From positions 1 through 44,095 of the forward strand of contig CAIPEB010000215.1 of assembly GCA_903863885.1 (NCBI GenBank): a stretch of DNA of 44,095 nucleotides. The letters run 5' to 3'. The notes beneath the pieces are model-generated. The model saw nothing but the letters and a program-made list of their open reading frames with translations, was not told where the DNA came from and made no database searches. The stretch comes from an uncultured Planctomycetaceae bacterium (GTDB lineage: Bacteria; Planctomycetota; Planctomycetia; Pirellulales; Pirellulaceae). A program made the position numbers and the translations under genes. This document shows, one piece after another, positions 27,851 through 41,660 of this stretch (the stretch's first letter is position 1; each line of letters begins with the position of its first letter).

Positions 27851-28930
27851 ATGAAGAGACGATCATTCCTGAAACGGACGGCGGCGGTTCTGGTCGGCGG
27901 GTGGGCTTCCAGGGACAACGTGGCACGAAGCGAAGAGTCGCTGCCGCGAGTCAAGCCCGACGTCGTGCTCTATCAGGGACAGTACCCGGGTTGGCCCTGG
28001 CTGACGCGCATCCGCAGCGGCACCATGCTGTGCGTTTTCCGCGAAGGCACCGAGCACGGATTTTCGGCAAGCGGCAAGGCGATGCTCGTCCGCAGCGACG
28101 ACGACGGCCGCACTTGGTCTCCGGCATCCGCGATCGTGGACGAGCCCGGCGTTGACGATCGAAACGTCGCGATTTCCGAACTGCCCAACGGAGATCTACT
28201 GGTTGTCTACAACACGTACACGTCGGCGGACGAGTCCGTCGCAATGACAACCCGCTCCTCGGACGGTGGACGGACGTGGCAGAAGCCGAACTCGGTCGGA
28301 ACACCGAATACCCGCACTCGCGCCGCGGCGGTTGCGCTGGCCAACGGCGAACTGGTGCTGCCCTATTACATTGCCCCCGGAAGCGGAGCGTTGGCCGCCC
28401 GCTCGACGGACAATGGCCTGACCTGGACGACCGTCCGGATCCCCGACGTGACGGGTTTCGTGGGAGACGAATGGGACGCGCTGGAGGTTGAACCGGGCCG
28501 ACTGGTCGGCATCTTCCGCAACAGTCATCCGCAATCCGACGGCACGTTCTGGAAGGCGGAAAGCCGAGACGGCGGCCGCAACTGGACCTCGCCGCAACCC
28601 ACCAACATCCGCAGCCTCCGGTATGCTTCGCCGCCGCAGATCGTACGTCAGTCGGATCGGCCGACCGTGATCTACTCGGACCGCCGCATGGTATCCGTGT
28701 CCGCGGTCACCACGCGCGACCCCGATTTCCTTCGCTGGGATGTCGGGAGGAAGCTGGAATGTTATCGATACCGGGCCGACGAATCCCCGATCACCGACTC
28801 GAGCTATCCGGTATCAGCGCCGGTCAGCGCGTCCACGCGGCTGATCGTGGATTACGAAATCCGCAGCGAAACGCGCCAGATCAGCGGCTACTTCGTCACA
28901 TTCCCCGCGACGTGGAGCAATTCCGACTGA
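27851..28930 (+). CDS. Tat-exported sialidase-fold (BNR/Asp-box) protein
   Basis: This is a 359-aa protein with a twin-arginine leader (KRRSFLKRTAAVLVGGWASR) and a six-bladed beta-propeller of the sialidase superfamily. Four Asp-boxes are visible: SDDDGRTWSP, SSDGGRTWQK, STDNGLTWTT and SRDGGRNWTS. The C-terminal part includes SPPQIVRQSDRPTVIYSDRR. Members include exo-sialidases and many glycan-binding or uncharacterised proteins. I cannot see the complete Arg triad that would prove sialidase activity, so activity is not claimed. Start ATG 27851 sits directly at the Tat leader, without a clear Shine-Dalgarno sequence. Confidence 0.82.
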   Translation: MKRRSFLKRTAAVLVGGWASRDNVARSEESLPRVKPDVVLYQGQYPGWPWLTRIRSGTMLCVFREGTEHGFSASGKAMLVRSDDDGRTWSPASAIVDEPGVDDRNVAISELPNGDLLVVYNTYTSADESVAMTTRSSDGGRTWQKPNSVGTPNTRTRAAAVALANGELVLPYYIAPGSGALAARSTDNGLTWTTVRIPDVTGFVGDEWDALEVEPGRLVGIFRNSHPQSDGTFWKAESRDGGRNWTSPQPTNIRSLRYASPPQIVRQSDRPTVIYSDRRMVSVSAVTTRDPDFLRWDVGRKLECYRYRADESPITDSSYPVSAPVSASTRLIVDYEIRSETRQISGYFVTFPATWSNSD

Positions 28931-29025
28931 CCTCTTCGGCCGGCCCTGCGAGACACTGCGAACCGCCCCGCGACGGCAGTGCGGCAGACATGCGGCCGGC
29001 GTGCAATGAGCACACACTCAACGAA

Positions 29026-29050
29026 GAGGCCCAGCGATTTGCTGGGCCTC
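29026..29050. terminator. Terminator between sialidase (+) and rpoC (-)
   Basis: A perfect 10-bp stem (GAGGCCCAGC / GCTGGGCCTC) with a 5-nt loop sits between the convergent ends of the sialidase gene and the ribosomal/RNA polymerase operon. T-richness follows on both strands but is not a clean run. It is 43 nt downstream of the rpoC stop, the expected end of the long operon. Confidence 0.7.
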
Positions 29051-29092
29051 AATGAGTTTCTTACTGATACTCGCGACGAGAGCACACCGAAT

Positions 29093-32000
29093 CTACTCCT
29101 CGGCGTTCCCGGCGTCATGATTGCGGAACTTCTCAAAGAAGGCTTCCGCTTCCGAGTTGGACGGCATGGCCGGTCCCGCGGTTGACGCATCCCGGCCGGT
29201 GGCGGTTCCTTCCGCGGATTGCAGCAGCGGATAGCTCTTCTCCAGCGTACGGTCCTTCTCCGCAGCGATGGCCTGGAGAGCTTCGGGGCGATAACGGACC
29301 TCCGAATCCTGGAACGACCGGAACCCCGTGCCTGCCGGGATGAGGTGTCCGAGGATCACGTTCTCCTTCAGGCCGACCAGGCAGTCGACTTTGCCTGCCA
29401 GCGCGGCCTCGGTGAGCACCTTGGTCGTTTCCTGGAAACTGGCCGCCGAGATGAAACTCGCACTCTGGACGGAAGCTTTCGTAATGCCCAGCAACTGGGT
29501 GCTCGCCGTCGACGGCTTGGGACGTGTTCCCTTGGCCGGATCTCCGCCAAGCGCTTCGATCTGGGCGTTTACCTGTTCCAGGACTTCCTTGGGAACGATG
29601 GCTCCGACCTCGAATTCGCTGTCGCCTTTGTCCGCCACCTTCTGGCAGCCCGCGATTTCCTGGTTCACTTTGCGGAACTCGAACTTATCCATGTCCAGTC
29701 CGGGCAGCAGGTTCGTGTCACCCGGATTCTCGATTTTCACTTTGCGCAACATTCTCGCGACGATGATCTCGATGTGCTTGTCGTTGATATCGACGCGCTG
29801 GCTGCGGTAGACGCTCTGGATTTCGTGGAGCAGGTACTGCTGCACGGCCTCTTCGCCGGAGATCCTCAGGATGTCGTGCGGTACAAGCGGCCCGTCGACG
29901 AGGGCCTGCCCCGCCTTGACGATATCGCCGGAGTGAACGAGGAAGCGTTTTCCGTGGGGCACAAGGTGTTCGCGCTCGATGCCGCTTTCGCTGCGCACGA
30001 TAATCGTCCGCTTGCCGCGGCGTTTTTCGCCGAGGATTTCGACCGTTCCGTCGACTTCGGCGATAACGGCCGGATCCTTGGGCTTGCGAGCCTCGAAGAT
30101 TTCCGTAACACGGGGCAGACCACCCGTGATGTCCGTGATGCCGGATGCCTCGCGAGGCGTTTCCGCCAGTACGGAGCCGGCCGTAACCGTATCCCCTTCC
30201 TCGACGACGATGTGTGCACGCTCGGGGAGGTAATAAACGTCGAGCGGTTTGCCGTCGAAGTCTTCCAACACCACCTGCGGATGCAGATCGCCTTTGTGGT
30301 CGACAATGAGCTTGCGAACGTGACCGCTCGGGTCACGCTCCAAACGCATCGTTTCGCCCTCGACAATGTCCTCGAACCGGACTTTACCGGTCACTTCGGC
30401 GAGAATCGGAATGCTGTGCGGGTTCCACTGGCAGAGAACTGAGCCCGCCCGCACTTCCTGATTCTCCTGAACCAGCAGCGTCGCACCGGTCGGCACTTCG
30501 TACTTCTCGATTTCTCGACCCTTGGGATCGAGGATCGCGATCTCGCCGTTGCGAGTGAGCACGATATCCTTGCCTTCGTCCGTCTTCACAACCCGCATGC
30601 GGGTGAAGCGGACGAAACCGCCCTTCTTGGCCTTCGTTTCGCTCTCTTCGACACTCGTGTTCACCGTTCCACCGATGTGGAACGTACGCATCGTCAGCTG
30701 GGTTCCAGGTTCGCCGATGCTCTGTGCGGCGATGATCCCCACCGCCATACCTTCTTCGACAAGCGTGCCGGTGGACAGGTCCATGCCGTAGCAGAGCCGG
30801 CAAACACCCAGTCCCGCATCGCACGTCATCGCACTCCGGACCTGGATCTTCTCCAGTCCGAGTTCCTCGATCTTGCGGCCGATTTCCGGAGTGATCAGTT
30901 CGTTCTCCCGGACGATCACTTCGTCGGTGACCGGGTTGACGATGTTCTGTCGGCTGACGCGGCCGTTGACGGCGTCGGCCAATCGAACTTCGACCTTCTC
31001 TCCGCGGTAGATCACTCCCTTGGTGATACCTTGAGTCGTGCCGCAGTCGTATTTCGTCACCACGACGTTCTGAGCGACGTCGGCGAGCTTCCGGGTCAGG
31101 TAACCCGAGTCAGCCGTCTTGAGGGCCGTGTCGGCCAACCCTTTGCGGGCACCGTGCGTCGAACTGAAATATTCGAGCACCGTCAGCCCTTCGCGGAAGT
31201 TCGCCTTAATCGGCGTCTCGATGATTTCACCCGTCGGTTTGGCCATCAGACCACGCATGCCGGCCAGCTGCCGGATCTGTTCGATACCACCACGGGCACC
31301 GGAGTGAGCCATGAGAAACACGGGATTGACGTATCCGCTGCCGCCGCGATCATCATGCTCCATGGCCGCCATCATCTCGCTGGTGATCTTTTCGCGGGCA
31401 TGCGTCCACGTATCGAGCACCTGGTTGTAGCGTTCCATTTCGGTGATCACGCCGCGTTCGTACAGCTTGCGGAACTTGAGCACTGTCTTTTCGGCTTCGC
31501 CGATGATCCGCGACTTCGAACCCGGGGTGACCAGATCGTCCGTTGCGAACGACAGCCCGCTCCGCGTGCTCTCGCGGAACCCCAATTGGTTCATTTCGTC
31601 GAGCAGGTCGATCGTGGCTCTCCGGCCGAGTGTCTGATAGCAGTCGGAAATCACGGTGGCCAGATCGCTGGATCGCAGCGGCTGGTTGTAGAAATCGAGA
31701 CCTCTCGGCAGGATCGAGTTGAACAGCACGCGGCCGTAGGTGGTGTCGAGCAACTCGCCGGGCTTGCCTTTTTCCTCGTATTCGCGTTTCACCTTCTGCC
31801 ACGGCGGCAGCTTCACCTTGATCTTGGCATGCAGGTCCAGCCGCCCCTGAGCGTACGCGAGGTGAGCTTCCTCGGGGGAGGCGAACTTCATGCCCTCGCC
31901 CTTGCGGTTGGGCAGAACCAGCGTGACGTAGTAGCAGCCCATCACGGTATCCTGCGACGGGCTCATGATCGGTTTGCCGTTGGACGGCGCGAAAATGTTG

Positions 32001-33457
32001 TTGGTCGACAGCATCAGCGTGTGGGCTTCGACCTGCGCTTCAATCGACAAAGGCAGATGGACGGCCATCTGGTCGCCGTCGAAGTCGGCATTGAAGCCCT
32101 TGCACACGAGCGGATGGAGATGGATGGCGTTGCCTTCGACAAGGATCGGCTCGAAGGCCTGAATACCCATGCGGTGCAGCGTCGGGGCACGATTGAGCAG
32201 CACGGGGTGATTCTGGATCACGGCCTCCAGGATATCCCAGACTTCCTCATCCTTGCGCTCGAGCATCTTCTTGGCGCTCTTGATCGTATCGGCGTGCCCG
32301 AGTTCTTTCAGCTTCCGGATGATGAACGGCTGGAACAGCTCGAGAGCAATCTTCTTGGGCAGACCGCATTGGTGCAGCTTCAGCGACGGTCCGACGACGA
32401 TCACGCTTCGGGCCGAGTAATCCACGCGTTTGCCGAGCAGATTCTCGCGGAACCTCCCCTGCTTGCCCTTGATCATGTCGGTCAGCGACTTGAGGGGCCG
32501 ATTGCTGCTGCCCAGCACGGGCCGCTTGCAGCGATTGTTGTCGAACAACGCGTCAACGGACTGCTGCAACATTCGTTTTTCGTTGCGGATGATAACTTCC
32601 GGCGCATTGAGATCGACGAGCTTCCGCAGGCGGTTATTGCGGTTGATGATGCGGCGGTAGAGATCGTTCAGGTCGCTGGTCGCGAAATTGCCCGAATCCA
32701 GCAGCACGAGCGGGCGCAGATCCGGCGGGATGACGGGGATCACGTCCAGCACCATCCACTCGGGACGATTGTCGCTGTCGCGGATCGACTCGACGATCTT
32801 CAACCGGTTGATCAGGTCCTTCTTGCGCTGCTTGGAGTTCGTCTCCACCAGCTCCTGGCGGAGTTCCTGCGACAGCTTGACCAGATCGAGATTGCTGAGC
32901 AGCTTGCGGACCGCTTCAGCACCCATATCCGCCTCGAAGCTGCCCTCACCCCACTGCTCGCGTGCGGTGCGGTATTCTTCTTCGGTGAGCAGCTGCTGTC
33001 GCTCGAGATCGGTGTCGCCCGGATTCACGACAACGTAGTCCTGGAAATAGATCACCTTTTCCAGACTCGTGGTCTTCATGTCGAGCAGGTTGCCCAGGCG
33101 GCTGGGCATGGCCTTGAAGAACCAGATGTGCACAACCGGCGCGGCCAGTTCGATGTGCCCCATGCGCTTGCGGCGGACGCGCGAGTGGGTCACCTTCACG
33201 CCGCATCGATCGCAGATCATGCCCTTGTACTTCATGCCGCGATACTTGCCGCAGGCACATTCCCAGTCTTTTTCCGGGCCGAAAATGCGTTCGCAGAACA
33301 AACCGTCTTTTTCCGGGCGGTATGTACGGTAGTTGATTGTTTCCGGCTTTTTCACCTCGCCGAAGGACCAGCTCCGAATGTCGTGCGGTCGCGCCAAGCT
33401 GATTTTGACCGACTGGTAGTCATTGATCCGGTCGTACGAGCTTTCGCCGATGGTCAT
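29093..33457 (-). CDS. rpoC: RNA polymerase subunit beta'
   Basis: This 1454-aa protein is the clamp and catalytic subunit of RNA polymerase. The N-terminal zinc site is Cys67, Cys69, Cys82 and Cys85 (ECACGKYRG...ICDRCG). The Mg-binding active-site motif [12 protein letters not shown] lies near residue 455. The second zinc site is the Cys in KYDCGTTQG plus the Cys triplet in [15 protein letters not shown]. The trigger-loop region [17 protein letters not shown] is present. The C-terminal ~45 residues are a polar low-complexity tail. It is separated from rpoB by 158 nt and is the last gene of the tuf-rpoC block. Confidence 0.98.
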   Translation of the reverse strand: MTIGESSYDRINDYQSVKISLARPHDIRSWSFGEVKKPETINYRTYRPEKDGLFCERIFGPEKDWECACGKYRGMKYKGMICDRCGVKVTHSRVRRKRMGHIELAAPVVHIWFFKAMPSRLGNLLDMKTTSLEKVIYFQDYVVVNPGDTDLERQQLLTEEEYRTAREQWGEGSFEADMGAEAVRKLLSNLDLVKLSQELRQELVETNSKQRKKDLINRLKIVESIRDSDNRPEWMVLDVIPVIPPDLRPLVLLDSGNFATSDLNDLYRRIINRNNRLRKLVDLNAPEVIIRNEKRMLQQSVDALFDNNRCKRPVLGSSNRPLKSLTDMIKGKQGRFRENLLGKRVDYSARSVIVVGPSLKLHQCGLPKKIALELFQPFIIRKLKELGHADTIKSAKKMLERKDEEVWDILEAVIQNHPVLLNRAPTLHRMGIQAFEPILVEGNAIHLHPLVCKGFNADFDGDQMAVHLPLSIEAQVEAHTLMLSTNNIFAPSNGKPIMSPSQDTVMGCYYVTLVLPNRKGEGMKFASPEEAHLAYAQGRLDLHAKIKVKLPPWQKVKREYEEKGKPGELLDTTYGRVLFNSILPRGLDFYNQPLRSSDLATVISDCYQTLGRRATIDLLDEMNQLGFRESTRSGLSFATDDLVTPGSKSRIIGEAEKTVLKFRKLYERGVITEMERYNQVLDTWTHAREKITSEMMAAMEHDDRGGSGYVNPVFLMAHSGARGGIEQIRQLAGMRGLMAKPTGEIIETPIKANFREGLTVLEYFSSTHGARKGLADTALKTADSGYLTRKLADVAQNVVVTKYDCGTTQGITKGVIYRGEKVEVRLADAVNGRVSRQNIVNPVTDEVIVRENELITPEIGRKIEELGLEKIQVRSAMTCDAGLGVCRLCYGMDLSTGTLVEEGMAVGIIAAQSIGEPGTQLTMRTFHIGGTVNTSVEESETKAKKGGFVRFTRMRVVKTDEGKDIVLTRNGEIAILDPKGREIEKYEVPTGATLLVQENQEVRAGSVLCQWNPHSIPILAEVTGKVRFEDIVEGETMRLERDPSGHVRKLIVDHKGDLHPQVVLEDFDGKPLDVYYLPERAHIVVEEGDTVTAGSVLAETPREASGITDITGGLPRVTEIFEARKPKDPAVIAEVDGTVEILGEKRRGKRTIIVRSESGIEREHLVPHGKRFLVHSGDIVKAGQALVDGPLVPHDILRISGEEAVQQYLLHEIQSVYRSQRVDINDKHIEIIVARMLRKVKIENPGDTNLLPGLDMDKFEFRKVNQEIAGCQKVADKGDSEFEVGAIVPKEVLEQVNAQIEALGGDPAKGTRPKPSTASTQLLGITKASVQSASFISAASFQETTKVLTEAALAGKVDCLVGLKENVILGHLIPAGTGFRSFQDSEVRYRPEALQAIAAEKDRTLEKSYPLLQSAEGTATGRDASTAGPAMPSNSEAEAFFEKFRNHDAGNAEE

Positions 33458-33615
33458 CTACTCGTGCTCCGTAAAAAAGAGTCACCGTTGGGTCGTAACG
33501 GTTATCCAAACATCCGCGGCAGCCGCTCCGGATCCGCCGACAAGCCCGGTATACGACGGCCAGCGGCCGCGAAGGTTATGGTTGCGAGATGATCTGTCCT
33601 CAACCGCAATCCGGT

Positions 33616-37359
<3,744 letters not shown>

Positions 37360-37469
37360 AGGCCCGAATCACTCCCAGGAAAAGAGACAGTACCCTAATG
37401 CACGACCACGTCGGCTGCGCAGCAGCACCCGGCGCGGTACGGCCGGGGGCGCGCGAAGAAAGAACGAAG

Positions 37470-37495
37470 GTGCGTGCCGCAAGCTGGGCGCGCAC
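37470..37495 (-). other. Hairpin in rplL-rpoB spacer
   Basis: Arms GTGCGTGCC and GGCGCGCAC pair over 9 bp with one G-U wobble around an 8-nt loop, in the transcribed spacer between rplL and rpoB. It is a candidate attenuation or processing structure. Confidence 0.35.
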
Positions 37496-37570
37496 CCCTC
37501 CCTACACGTTCACAAGCACGAACGAGCGCTTGAGAAACCACGGGTTGCAACAACAAGAATCACCCACCTG

Positions 37571-37600
37571 CGTCCCGGCTCGATCAGCGAGCCCAGGACG
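37571..37600 (-). other. Extended hairpin 24 nt after rplL stop
   Basis: A 6-bp stem (GGCTCG / CGAGCC, 5-nt loop) is extended by 5 bp (CGTCC / GGACG) across a small internal loop. It has no T-run after it on the minus strand. It resembles the attenuator or RNase III processing position between rplL and rpoB in E. coli, by location only. Confidence 0.45.
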
Positions 37601-37623
37601 GCACCGCGTATTGGGGAACAAGG

Positions 37624-38025
37624 CTATTTGAGTTCGACCGAAGCGCCGGCCTTCTCGAGTTCGTCCTTGATTTTCGCGGCGTCTTCCTTCGACGCCTTTT
37701 CCTTGATCGTTACCGGCGCGCTCTCCACCATCTTCTTGGCTTCCATCAGCGTGGCGCCGGTCAGGTTCTTCACCACCTTGACCACGTCCAGCTTCTTGTC
37801 GCCAAAACCGGTCATCACGACGTCAAATTCAGTCTGCTCGACAGCAGCGGCACCGGCGCCGGCACCCTGATCCGAGGGAGCCATCATCATCACGCCGCCG
37901 CCGGCGGCCGGCTCGATGCCGTACGTATCTTTGATGTAGTCGCTCAATTCCTTGGCCTGCTTCAACGTCAGGTTCGCAATCTTATCGCCAAGTTCTTTGA
38001 GTTCGAGAGTTGCGGTTTCAGACAT
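37624..38025 (-). CDS. rplL: Ribosomal protein L7/L12
   Basis: This is a 133-aa stalk protein of the 50S subunit that recruits translation GTPases. The N-terminal dimerisation/L10-binding helix runs from LELKELGDKIANLTLKQAKE to ~residue 35. A flexible Ala/Gly-rich hinge follows (GVMMMAPSDQGAGAGAAAVE). The globular C-terminal domain includes KKLDVVKVVKNLTGATLMEA and ESAPVTIKEKASKEDAAKIK. ATG 38025 gives the standard start; the frame upstream is only open sequence. AAGGA precedes it. Two or more copies bind each L10 helix. Confidence 0.95.
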   Translation of the reverse strand: MSETATLELKELGDKIANLTLKQAKELSDYIKDTYGIEPAAGGGVMMMAPSDQGAGAGAAAVEQTEFDVVMTGFGDKKLDVVKVVKNLTGATLMEAKKMVESAPVTIKEKASKEDAAKIKDELEKAGASVELK

Positions 38026-38193
38026 GTGCGCTACGATCCTTTCACTTTGGGCATCGGCGAGCTTGCATCGCCGACGCAACTGAACGGGTTACGATGATCC
38101 CACGGAATTCGTTTTAAGACACGAAGCCGAACCGAGCGGCAATTATCGGCACACCAGCCAAGGCACTCCGCGGCACGGCCCAACGAAGAGTTC

Positions 38194-38778
38194 TCAGGCC
38201 TGCGGCGTCTCCGCACTTTCGGCGGCGGCGGCCGCGGCCTCCGCCGCCGAATCCTCCGCGCCTTCGCCTTCGGACTTCTTCTTGATTTGGCTGGCCAACG
38301 CCCCGCCCGGCGAATTGATCTGAGACAAAAGCTTCGCACCCGGCGAGAGTATCTGCCCCAGCAAAATACCGAGCTGCTGCTGCCGATTCGGCCACTTGCT
38401 GATATCCCGGACCTTCTCTGGCGTCAGACGTTCCCCGTCCATCACGCCACCACGCGTCTCGAACTTCGCAAACTCGGCACCCTTGTCGAGCTTGGTCATT
38501 TCCTTGACGAGCGATACGAAGTCTTCCGCACCCCAGACAACGGCCAACGACCCTTCCGCCCCGTCAAAAGCGGCCCCCAACGGCGTTCCCTCCGTCGCGC
38601 GTCGGGCCAGCCCATTTTTGACAACCAGCAGATGGATATTCTTTTCACGCAGTTGGCGGCGAAGCACCACGGTCTGGTTCGCGTCCATTCCGACGATATT
38701 CACCAGCACCGCGTCCTGCACCCCGGCAAGTCGCCGCGTAATATCCTGCACCACGAGATTCTTGACGTATTTGCTCAT
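38194..38778 (-). CDS. rplJ: Ribosomal protein L10
   Basis: This is a 194-aa L10, the stalk base that binds 23S rRNA and the L7/L12 dimers. The RNA-binding domain has VLVNIVGMDANQTVVLRRQL and VVKNGLARRA. The C-terminal part includes the stalk helix, then a tail from ~166 that is rich in Lys, Glu and Ala (KKKSEGEGAEDSAAEAAAAA). Typical L10 is ~165-175 residues, so this tail is an extension of ~20-30. It is 51 nt downstream of rplA and 168 nt upstream of rplL. Confidence 0.95.
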   Translation of the reverse strand: MSKYVKNLVVQDITRRLAGVQDAVLVNIVGMDANQTVVLRRQLREKNIHLLVVKNGLARRATEGTPLGAAFDGAEGSLAVVWGAEDFVSLVKEMTKLDKGAEFAKFETRGGVMDGERLTPEKVRDISKWPNRQQQLGILLGQILSPGAKLLSQINSPGGALASQIKKKSEGEGAEDSAAEAAAAAAESAETPQA

Positions 38779-38829
38779 TCCAGTCCAATTCCTCAGCGAT
38801 TTCGCGCATCGTTACTGGATGCCTGCCGA

Positions 38830-39510
38830 TCAGGCGGCAATCCGGATCCCCGGGCTCATCGTCGCACACACCGAGATGCTACGCACGTAAGTTCCCTTGA
38901 CGGCGTTCGGCTTCAAACCGGTAATGTGATCGATGAAGGCCTGGACATTCTGCAGAAGGCTGCCCGCATCGAAACTCAACCGGCCCACCACGGCGTGTAC
39001 GTTTCCGCCCGAGTCGTTGCGGAACTCGACCTTGCCCGCCTTGTATTCACGCACCACCTTCGCCACGTCCGGCGTGACCGTTCCCGCACGGGGCGACGGC
39101 ATCAAACCACGCGGGCCGAGCACACGACCGAGCGGGCCAACCAGCCCCATCATGTCGGGAGCCGCGATGCACACGTCGAAATCCAGCCAGCCGCCCTTGA
39201 TCCGCTCCGCCAGGTCTTCCTGGCCGACCTCGTCCGCACCCGCCGCCCGCGCCGCGTCGGCCAGGTCGCCCTTGGCAAACACGACGACGCGCTGAGTACG
39301 GCCGATACCGTGCGGCAGCACCACCGAGCCGCGGATGATCTGATCCGCCTGCTTCGGGTCAATGCCCAGACGCATGTGCACTTCGACCGTCTGGTCGAAC
39401 TTCGTCGTGGCAAACCCCTTCAACGCATCCACGGCCTTCGTCAGCGACATAGGCTGAGAAAGATCCGTCGATTCCGCTAGTTTTACATATCGTTTTGAAT
39501 GCTTCGGCAT
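38830..39510 (-). CDS. rplA: Ribosomal protein L1
   Basis: This 226-aa L1 forms the L1 stalk near the E site and in many bacteria represses its own operon. Family signatures include [40 protein letters not shown] and [23 protein letters not shown] 39510 starts 4 nt after the rplK stop, and its Shine-Dalgarno sequence (GAGGAC) lies inside the end of rplK, so the two genes should be translationally coupled. Confidence 0.96.
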   Translation of the reverse strand: MPKHSKRYVKLAESTDLSQPMSLTKAVDALKGFATTKFDQTVEVHMRLGIDPKQADQIIRGSVVLPHGIGRTQRVVVFAKGDLADAARAAGADEVGQEDLAERIKGGWLDFDVCIAAPDMMGLVGPLGRVLGPRGLMPSPRAGTVTPDVAKVVREYKAGKVEFRNDSGGNVHAVVGRLSFDAGSLLQNVQAFIDHITGLKPNAVKGTYVRSISVCATMSPGIRIAA

Positions 39511-39514
39511 CGCT

Positions 39515-39940
39515 TCAGTCCTCAACCTCAATGCCCATACTGCGTGCAGTACCCCGAATCATACGTCGAGCGTGCTCCAGATCACGTGCGTTGAGGTCGG
39601 CCATCTTCTTCTGGCAAATCTCGTCGATCTGAGCGGCCGTCACACGGCCCACCTTATCCTTGTTGGGCACACCGGCCCCCTTGGCGACCCCGGCAGCCTG
39701 CTTCAACAGCGAGGCCGCGGGCGGACTCTTCGTAACAAAGTCAAACGAACGGTCGTTGTAGACCGTCACGATCACGGGAATCGGCGTTCCGTTATATTCC
39801 CGGGTGCGATCGTTGAACTGCTGCACGAACTGCCCAAGGTTGATCCCGAACTTGCCCAGCGAAGTACCAACAGGAGGAGCAGGCGTCGCCTGACCACCCG
39901 GAACCTGGAATTTCGCCTGACCGGTAACTTGCTTCGCCAT
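39515..39940 (-). CDS. rplK: Ribosomal protein L11
   Basis: This 141-aa L11 is part of the GTPase-associated centre and the thiostrepton-binding region. The Pro-rich N-terminal domain ([20 protein letters not shown]) and the RNA-binding C-terminal domain ([16 protein letters not shown], ending [14 protein letters not shown]) are present at normal length. It is 83 nt after nusG. Confidence 0.97.
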   Translation of the reverse strand: MAKQVTGQAKFQVPGGQATPAPPVGTSLGKFGINLGQFVQQFNDRTREYNGTPIPVIVTVYNDRSFDFVTKSPPAASLLKQAAGVAKGAGVPNKDKVGRVTAAQIDEICQKKMADLNARDLEHARRMIRGTARSMGIEVED

Positions 39941-40023
39941 GGTGCCTCAGCACACCCCTTTCCTATCGACCCGCACTTCACTTCGATCTGCAGCGCCGGA
40001 TGACGCGACGCCGTCGCCCTGCG

Positions 40024-40869
40024 TCACACCGCCTCGACCTGCCAATGCTCCAACTCCACCGGCGTGGAGCGGCCGAAAATATTGATCATCACCGTGACCC
40101 GGCCGTTGGCCTCGTCCACGGACTCCACATCGCCCTCGAAATTCTGGAAATAACCTTCCTTCACGCGGACGCGGTCGCCGGCACGGAACGGAATGGCCGT
40201 CTTCACGTGCGAATCACCGCTGTCCACCGAAGCCCCAAGGCTCAATATCCGCTCGACCTCGCGACGATCCATCCGCGACGGCTTGCCGGCTGAGCCCGTG
40301 AAGTCGCCGATGCCCGGAGTCTCGCGCACTAGGAACCACGTGTCGTCATTGATCGACATGTGGACCATGATGTACCCGGGATACAACTTGCGCTTCACGA
40401 TCCGCCGCTTGCCGGACTTGCTGAACTCGGCCACATCCTCGGTAGGCACGACGATATCGCTGAAAAACCGCTCCAGTCCGGCAATCTTCACTCGCCGCTG
40501 CAACGCATCGCGAATCGACTCTTCCCGATTCACCTGCACCTTCAGGATGTACCAGTCCTTGACGATGTCCTCGTCGCGTATCTCGTCCGTCAGCAACTCC
40601 AGCGGAGCCACGTCGTAATCGACCTCTTCTTCCTCCTCTTCCATGCCGTCGTCTTCGGCTTCGTCGACCGAGTCCGAGGAAACCGCCCCGGCGTCGCCCG
40701 GGCCGGCATCGACCTCCGCTTCCGCTGAATCCGCAACCTCAGGCGTCACCGGTTCCGACGCTTCGGGACTGGCAGCGCGACCGCCATCGGCCGACAGAGC
40801 ACCGGCATCGACAGGTTGCTCTTCCAACCCGTCACCCGGATTCGCCGATTCTCGAGAATCGCTACTCAC
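40024..40869 (-). CDS. nusG: Transcription factor NusG with long acidic N-terminal extension
   Basis: NusG travels with RNA polymerase, reduces pausing and links it to the ribosome or Rho. The NGN domain starts at ~105 (KDWYILKVQVNREESIRDAL) and includes the conserved RKLYPGYIMVHMSIND and FLVRETPGIGDFTG. The KOW domain follows (FRAGDRVRVKEGYFQNFEGD). At 281 aa it is ~100 residues longer than the E. coli protein (181). The excess is an N-terminal segment of ~104 residues rich in Asp, Glu, Ala and Ser, with a run of Glu near 76-82. It looks disordered. The gene is 52 nt downstream of secE. Confidence 0.96.
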   Translation of the reverse strand: MSSDSRESANPGDGLEEQPVDAGALSADGGRAASPEASEPVTPEVADSAEAEVDAGPGDAGAVSSDSVDEAEDDGMEEEEEEVDYDVAPLELLTDEIRDEDIVKDWYILKVQVNREESIRDALQRRVKIAGLERFFSDIVVPTEDVAEFSKSGKRRIVKRKLYPGYIMVHMSINDDTWFLVRETPGIGDFTGSAGKPSRMDRREVERILSLGASVDSGDSHVKTAIPFRAGDRVRVKEGYFQNFEGDVESVDEANGRVTVMINIFGRSTPVELEHWQVEAV

Positions 40870-40921
40870 GCCGTACCCCCCTCACACAACCCGAACCGAA
40901 CGCCAACCGCCGCCGCCACGC

Positions 40922-41353
40922 CTAGCCGAGAATCCGCAACACGTCGCGGAACAGAAACTTCCACAGCAGATCGTAGCCAAACAGGATTATCGCCAGGGCG
41001 AAAATTACGAAAATCACAACCATCGAACTGCGCACCAACTCGCCCCGCGACGGCCACGAGACCTTATTCATCTCCGCCTCGACGGCGATCAGGAAGTCGG
41101 CAAACTGAGCATAGTTCACCAGCCGATAGCCGCCCCAGAAGCCGATTGCCAGCAACGCGAACGGCAGAGCGTACTGCAGGATTTCGTGATTATAAAGCAA
41201 CGTGTAGGCCCGGTACGCAGCGATGGCGAAGACCGTCCACAACACGCCACAGGTAACCTGCCGCGTGACGCGACCCTGCGTAGGCTTATAAAGACCTACG
41301 GAAAAGATCTCCGACATCACCGATCCGAGCGTCAGTGCTCTCTGCTTTCCCAT
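40922..41353 (-). CDS. secE: Preprotein translocase subunit SecE
   Basis: This 143-aa SecE is an essential part of the SecYEG channel. It has three hydrophobic segments (near VLWTVFAIAAYRAYTLL, LPFALLAIGFWGGYRLV and SMVVIFVIFALAIILFGYDL). The conserved amphipathic motif AEMNKVSWPSRGELVRSSM lies just before the last one. SecE proteins with three helices are known in E. coli. MSEIFSVG (start 41317) is an alternative beginning. It is 52 nt upstream of nusG and ~200 nt downstream of tRNA-Trp. Confidence 0.93.
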   Translation of the reverse strand: MGKQRALTLGSVMSEIFSVGLYKPTQGRVTRQVTCGVLWTVFAIAAYRAYTLLYNHEILQYALPFALLAIGFWGGYRLVNYAQFADFLIAVEAEMNKVSWPSRGELVRSSMVVIFVIFALAIILFGYDLLWKFLFRDVLRILG

Positions 41354-41551
41354 GACATCCGACCGCGAACCGCGCGGTTTCCTGATCTATAGTCACGCAG
41401 CGCCAACACGCTCAACCCGCTTCAACCCGACATGCGCCGACGCGGGACGGCTACGATTCAATCCGGCTTCAGCCCGACCTCCAGCCCAATCTCAATCTGT
41501 CTTCCACCCGACCCCCGGCACGCGTCCCACCAAGGGAACGACGCCGAGAAG

Positions 41552-41623
41552 CAGGGGCAGAGGGACTCGAACCCCCAGTCCGGGTTTTGGAGACCCGTGG
41601 TTTGCCAATTAACCGATGCCCCT
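41552..41623 (-). tRNA. tRNA-Trp (anticodon CCA)
   Basis: The cloverleaf can be drawn fully: acceptor AGGGGCA / TGCCCCT, D-arm GGTT...AACC, anticodon stem CGGGT / ACCCG with loop CTCCAAA (CCA at positions 34-36), T-loop TTCGAGT. The discriminator is G and the 3' CCA is not encoded. Position between tuf and secE is conserved in many bacteria. Confidence 0.97.
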
Positions 41624-41660
41624 TCAATCCCGCCGCCCATCGGCGGCGGGAAATCCCTGA

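Noticed and set aside
30677-33592. 971-aa open frame antisense to rpoC
   Set aside because: It mirrors rpoC codon by codon in GC-rich sequence and has no recognisable domain or Shine-Dalgarno signal. Similar antisense frames lie opposite rpoB, uvrA, ilvB and the kinase.
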